Assembly (NCBI GenBank): GCA_001586965.3
Contig: LUCW03001435.1
Location: forward strand, 1-64,000
DNA from: Sphaeroforma sirkka
Taxonomy: Eukaryota; Opisthokonta; Ichthyosporea; Ichthyophonida
Direction of reading: 5' to 3'
DNA: 64,000 bases
The translations under genes were made by a program, and so were the position numbers. Positions 61,133 through 64,000 of the stretch are shown piece by piece. The notes below the pieces were generated by a model. It made no database searches, had not been told where the DNA came from, and saw only the letters and a list, made by a program, of their open reading frames with translations. Position 1 is the first letter of the stretch. The number at the start of each line of letters is the position of its first letter.

Positions 61133-61546
61133 TTCCAACGTTACGTTGATGAATACTAGATGTCTATCATCTACTTCCGGATCGGAGTTTTGTCTCTCCT
61201 CGTGAGATTTCACCACGGTATAGAGGCGAAAGACGATTCCACAACTCGAGCTTATAGGCGAGTATAACTCCAGCGGATACCCTAGCTTATGGGGGGGTGA
61301 AAACATACCAGCGGATACCCTAGCTTTTTTGGGGGGTGAAAATATACCAGCACAGCCGGGATGGTTCAAAAGACCAGTTTCAAGGCAAGAACTTACTCAG
61401 CAGAAGGATTTCATTAGTTTATATATATATATATATATATTGTTTATTTACACTACTAGTTATATATGTTTAATTTTCAATAGTTTAAGAGGTCATTTAT
61501 TTTTTGAAGCTCTTCAATCACTGGTGACGCTTGAGCTTGAGGGGAG
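61133..61546 (+). other. 3' UTR of A6 with polypurine tract
   Basis: Two G-run repeats (61273-61353), a (TA)n tract (about 61420-61440), then GAGGGGAG (61539-61546) directly before the LTR as a probable polypurine tract for plus-strand priming. Confidence 0.75.
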
Positions 61547-61729
61547 TGTGGTAAAAGTCCCTTAAACCACTATCAGTGTGAAGTTAGAAATTATTTTTAC
61601 AATTAATTCACACGAGGTGAATTATTTGTAGACCACGTAGACAATCAAATATAAGAATAAATACACCGCACTGAGCCTCAGGGGAGACTCAGTAGGTTTT
61701 AGTATCATATATTTGATGTGTTTACTACA
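61547..61729 (+). repeat. Family A LTR (3' LTR of A6)
   Basis: 183 bp, TGTGGTAAAAG...TTTACTACA. AATAAA at 61656-61661 is a candidate poly(A) signal. Confidence 0.9.
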
Positions 61730-62942
61730 CACAGAAGAGCCCAGATAGTAAGTTTTTGAAAATGATATGTTGTCACTCAACGATATAGAACTCCAGATCG
61801 GTCACGCACTGCAAATAGAGTGTAAGGATCAACGTATAGAAGAAGGATATTGAAGAAAATGTAGAGTATAGGAGAGTTAACGAGCAATCGTTCTTAGATC
61901 GAGAAGCCAGTTGGCCAACTCATATATAGAAAGTATCTAATCTGATACTGAACTCAGTCTTATTTGTTTCAATCAGTATCAGGTTTTACTGATGAGGGAA
62001 GTTCCAACGGGAGCCCGGTATAATAGACCGGTTCTCATTAGTATTTCTGATGATTTTAATATCGAAATATATAACAAGAAAAGCTCATTAGACTAATGAG
62101 GTCACGCAACCATATGTTATTGGCTTTTGATCCTGGTTCCTAGATGCTACATGCTCGGTATAGGTACGAACCAGAAGAGCCCAGATAGAACGATTTTTAG
62201 CCGTTGGCCAACGAATAGAATGTCTAGACCAGGTCACGCACTGCAAGATATTTCAATCCGTATAGGAATGAACCAGCCCAACAATGCTCCCAGATAGAAA
62301 AGGTTTCTTAGTAGTCTCTATCAACGATAATGAGGGAACATAACGGTTTGCACTGATTAAATATTTCAACCAACCAGACCATGAACCCAATACTAGCCAA
62401 AGTGGATGAAAAACTCCTCCACCATTTCTTCCTTGAGAAGGAACCAAACCAGAAGATAGATGGCCAACGACTACATACGGGTCCTCAGACCTGACGCACT
62501 GCAAATATTTCAATGACGTATAGGGACAACGAACACACAACAGCCCAGATAGTACTTTGAAAACAAACTTGTCATTAATGGCACGTCATAGACTGGAAGT
62601 ACAGTCAGGTTCTTTCAAAAGCTGGAAGACAATTCGGCAAATTTACAGTAGATTTTTTACATCGGACACATAAACGCACATATATTCAATCCGTATTAGA
62701 ATAGAAAACGAGAAATGACTTAAGATCTGGCACGATAAATATTAAATGCGTAGCAAATAGAACCTGATAACTTGATAGAAGTCATTAAAGCCGCAACGGC
62801 ATCACGATATATGTACCATAACGATGCAAATAAAGAGAGGTCTTTGTTAGGAAAAAATACAGTGTTAATAGACACACGAACACCGTGAGTTATTAGAAGA
62901 GCATACAAGCATATGGCACGCACATAACACGAGACGATGCCA
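61730..62942. other. Family B leader interleaved with an unrelated repeat
   Basis: Recognisable B-leader pieces (GAGCAATCGTTCTTAGATCG, GATGAGGGAAGTTCC, CAACCATATGTTATTG, GTGAGTTATTAG, CACATAACACGA) appear in the same order as in 1980-2500, but partly shuffled and separated by copies of another repeat (AGAAGAGCCCAGATAG, TTGGCCAACGA, GTCACGCACTGCAAATATTTCAA, CGTATAGG). No gene is supported. Confidence 0.6.
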
Positions 62943-63122
62943 GTGGTAAAAGTCCCCTTAAACCACTATATCAGTGTGAAGTTAGAATTAATTTACAATT
63001 AATTCACACGAGGTGAATTATTTGTAGACCACGTAGACAATCAAATAAAGAATAAATACACCGCACTGAGCCTCAGGGAGACTCAGTAGGTTTTAGTATC
63101 GTATTTTGATGTGTTTACTACA
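62943..63122 (+). repeat. Family A LTR (5' LTR of A7)
   Basis: GTGGTAAAAG...TTTACTACA, about 180 bp, with the same hairpins as the other A LTRs. The first base or two are ambiguous. Confidence 0.85.
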
Positions 63123-63575
63123 TTTTTTACGACTAGTTACTTTAGGTGTATTATTCGATTTTATCTCGAGGATAATAGTGGACGGAGAAGTTCATTTTAT
63201 TGACGAATTACAGGAGTTGATCTCCCTCAGAACCGGGTAGCTGAAAGGAGCTTGTAAAGTACGACAGGAGCAAAGTCTTCCGAGCACAGGGGAGTTGATC
63301 TCCCTCAGAACCGGATAGCCGAAAGGAGCTTGCAAACTACGACAGGAGCAAAGTCTTCCGAGCACAGATAAGTGAAAAGAAATCCCCACCTTCCGTTTTG
63401 CTCGGTTTGATACGTTTGCGTGATTTTTTATATATATATATATATACATCATGCAGATTTTATTATTATTATAAATCTAGAGCAAATTGGAGTGATTAGT
63501 AATATATGCAGAAATTAACAGGTGCCCATTTTATTTAGCTGATGAGCATTTTATTTCTTCTTTTTTTTTTTTTTT

Positions 63576-63613
<38 letters not shown>

Positions 63614-63650
63614 TCCGACCATCCGGTCGAATGCTACTATTTTTTATTAA

Positions 63651-63702
<52 letters not shown>

Positions 63703-64000
63703 TTTGCTCGGTTTGATACACTTGCGTGATTTATATATATATATATATTTATATTTTATGCATATTTTTAAAATTATTTTAAATCTAGAGCAAATTGGAG
63801 TGATTAGTAATATATGCAATTTTTTAGCATTTTTTTATTTCTAAATTTTTTATAGATTAATTAGTCATCCGACCATTTCCCAACAACCATTCATTCTTCT
63901 TTTGATTTTTTTTAATCCATCTTCGGTCCGAAAATCCAGATACTTCAATTCCAATGCGACTTTTCAGGCCGTCGTTGACAATCAAGGCCTCCCTCTGACT
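62943..64000 (+). mobile_element. Ty3/gypsy family A copy A7: 5' LTR and leader, cut by the window edge (fossil)
   Basis: LTR (62943-63122), then leader with the 77-bp tandem pair (63213-63367), (TA)n tracts (about 63430-63447, 63581-63609, 63656-63698, 63733-63749) and the conserved leader up to 64000. It follows B-leader sequence (ACACGAGACGATGCCA). The coding part would lie beyond the window. Confidence 0.85.

Larger units (their letters stand above)
52797..61729 (+). mobile_element. Ty3/gypsy family A copy A6, most complete element (fossil)
   Basis: All parts are present in order: 5' LTR (52797-52975), leader (52976-55267), gag (55268-57341), pol (57342-61132), 3' UTR with polypurine tract (61133-61546) and 3' LTR (61547-61729), 8.9 kb in all. 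The two LTRs differ at only a handful of places, mostly run lengths, so it is young. About five breaks in coding sequence. No clear target duplication: the flanks are GCCCT and CACAG. Confidence 0.9.

Noticed and set aside
62943-63122. The 180-bp unit as a MITE (its ends are near-inverted: TGTGGTAAA / TTTACTACA)
   Set aside because: It sits directly behind a polypurine tract at the 3' end of pol, pairs at both ends of A4 and A6, and the 4-bp target duplication surrounds the whole of A4 rather than single units.

Overview
This 64 kb window is a nest of LTR retrotransposons from a eukaryote, probably a protist. I found no convincing host gene, rRNA, complete tRNA or CRISPR array. Leaders and UTRs are AT-rich with long (TA)n tracts, while the coding parts are near-balanced in GC. 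I cannot place the species from sequence alone; Perkinsus-like alveolates and stramenopiles are only guesses.

Two related Ty3/gypsy chromovirus-like families account for most of the window. Family A has an LTR of about 180 bp (TGTGGTAAAAG...TTTACTACA), a leader of about 2.3 kb, then gag, an in-frame stop, and pol with protease, RT, RNase H, a Dam-like 'NPPW' domain, DD35E integrase, a GPY/F module and a chromodomain. Family B has an LTR of about 250 bp (TGTGGTCAG...CTTACTACA), a leader of 1.3-1.6 kb and the same gag/pol plan. A Ty1/copia fragment occurs twice. All copies are treated as fossils; the best-kept ones (A2, A3, A6) carry only a handful of breaks.

Layout: 1-881 unassigned, with a faint antisense integrase remnant. 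882-4052 is B1 (5' LTR, leader, part of gag), cut by A1 (4053-about 11050, +). 11475-18090 is B2 (+), holding a 1.5 kb tandem duplication and cut by A2 (18091-about 26320, -). 26329-28035 is a 3' fragment of A (+), followed by copia (28036-29130, intermixed with B leader), B3 (29131-32205, +), A3 (32206-38238, +) and copia again (38239-39312, -). B4 (-) runs 39313-41325 and resumes at 49225-51540. Between its two halves lies A5, itself split by A4 (42069-48051, -), whose insertion left a 4-bp target duplication. 51540-52796 is an odd mixture of B pol and a tandem repeat. A6 (52797-61729, +) is the most complete element. 61730-62942 is another mixture, and A7 (62943 onward) runs off the right edge.

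The most interesting biology is (1) a domain resembling N6-adenine methyltransferases between RNase H and integrase in both gypsy families; (2) a gag zinc knuckle with unusual spacing; (3) an in-frame stop at the same gag/pol position in both families, TAG in A and TGA in B; and (4) LTRs built from chains of short hairpins. Several stretches interleave two unrelated sequences at a scale of tens of bases. That looks more like a consensus or assembly artefact than evolution and should be checked before reading anything into it.
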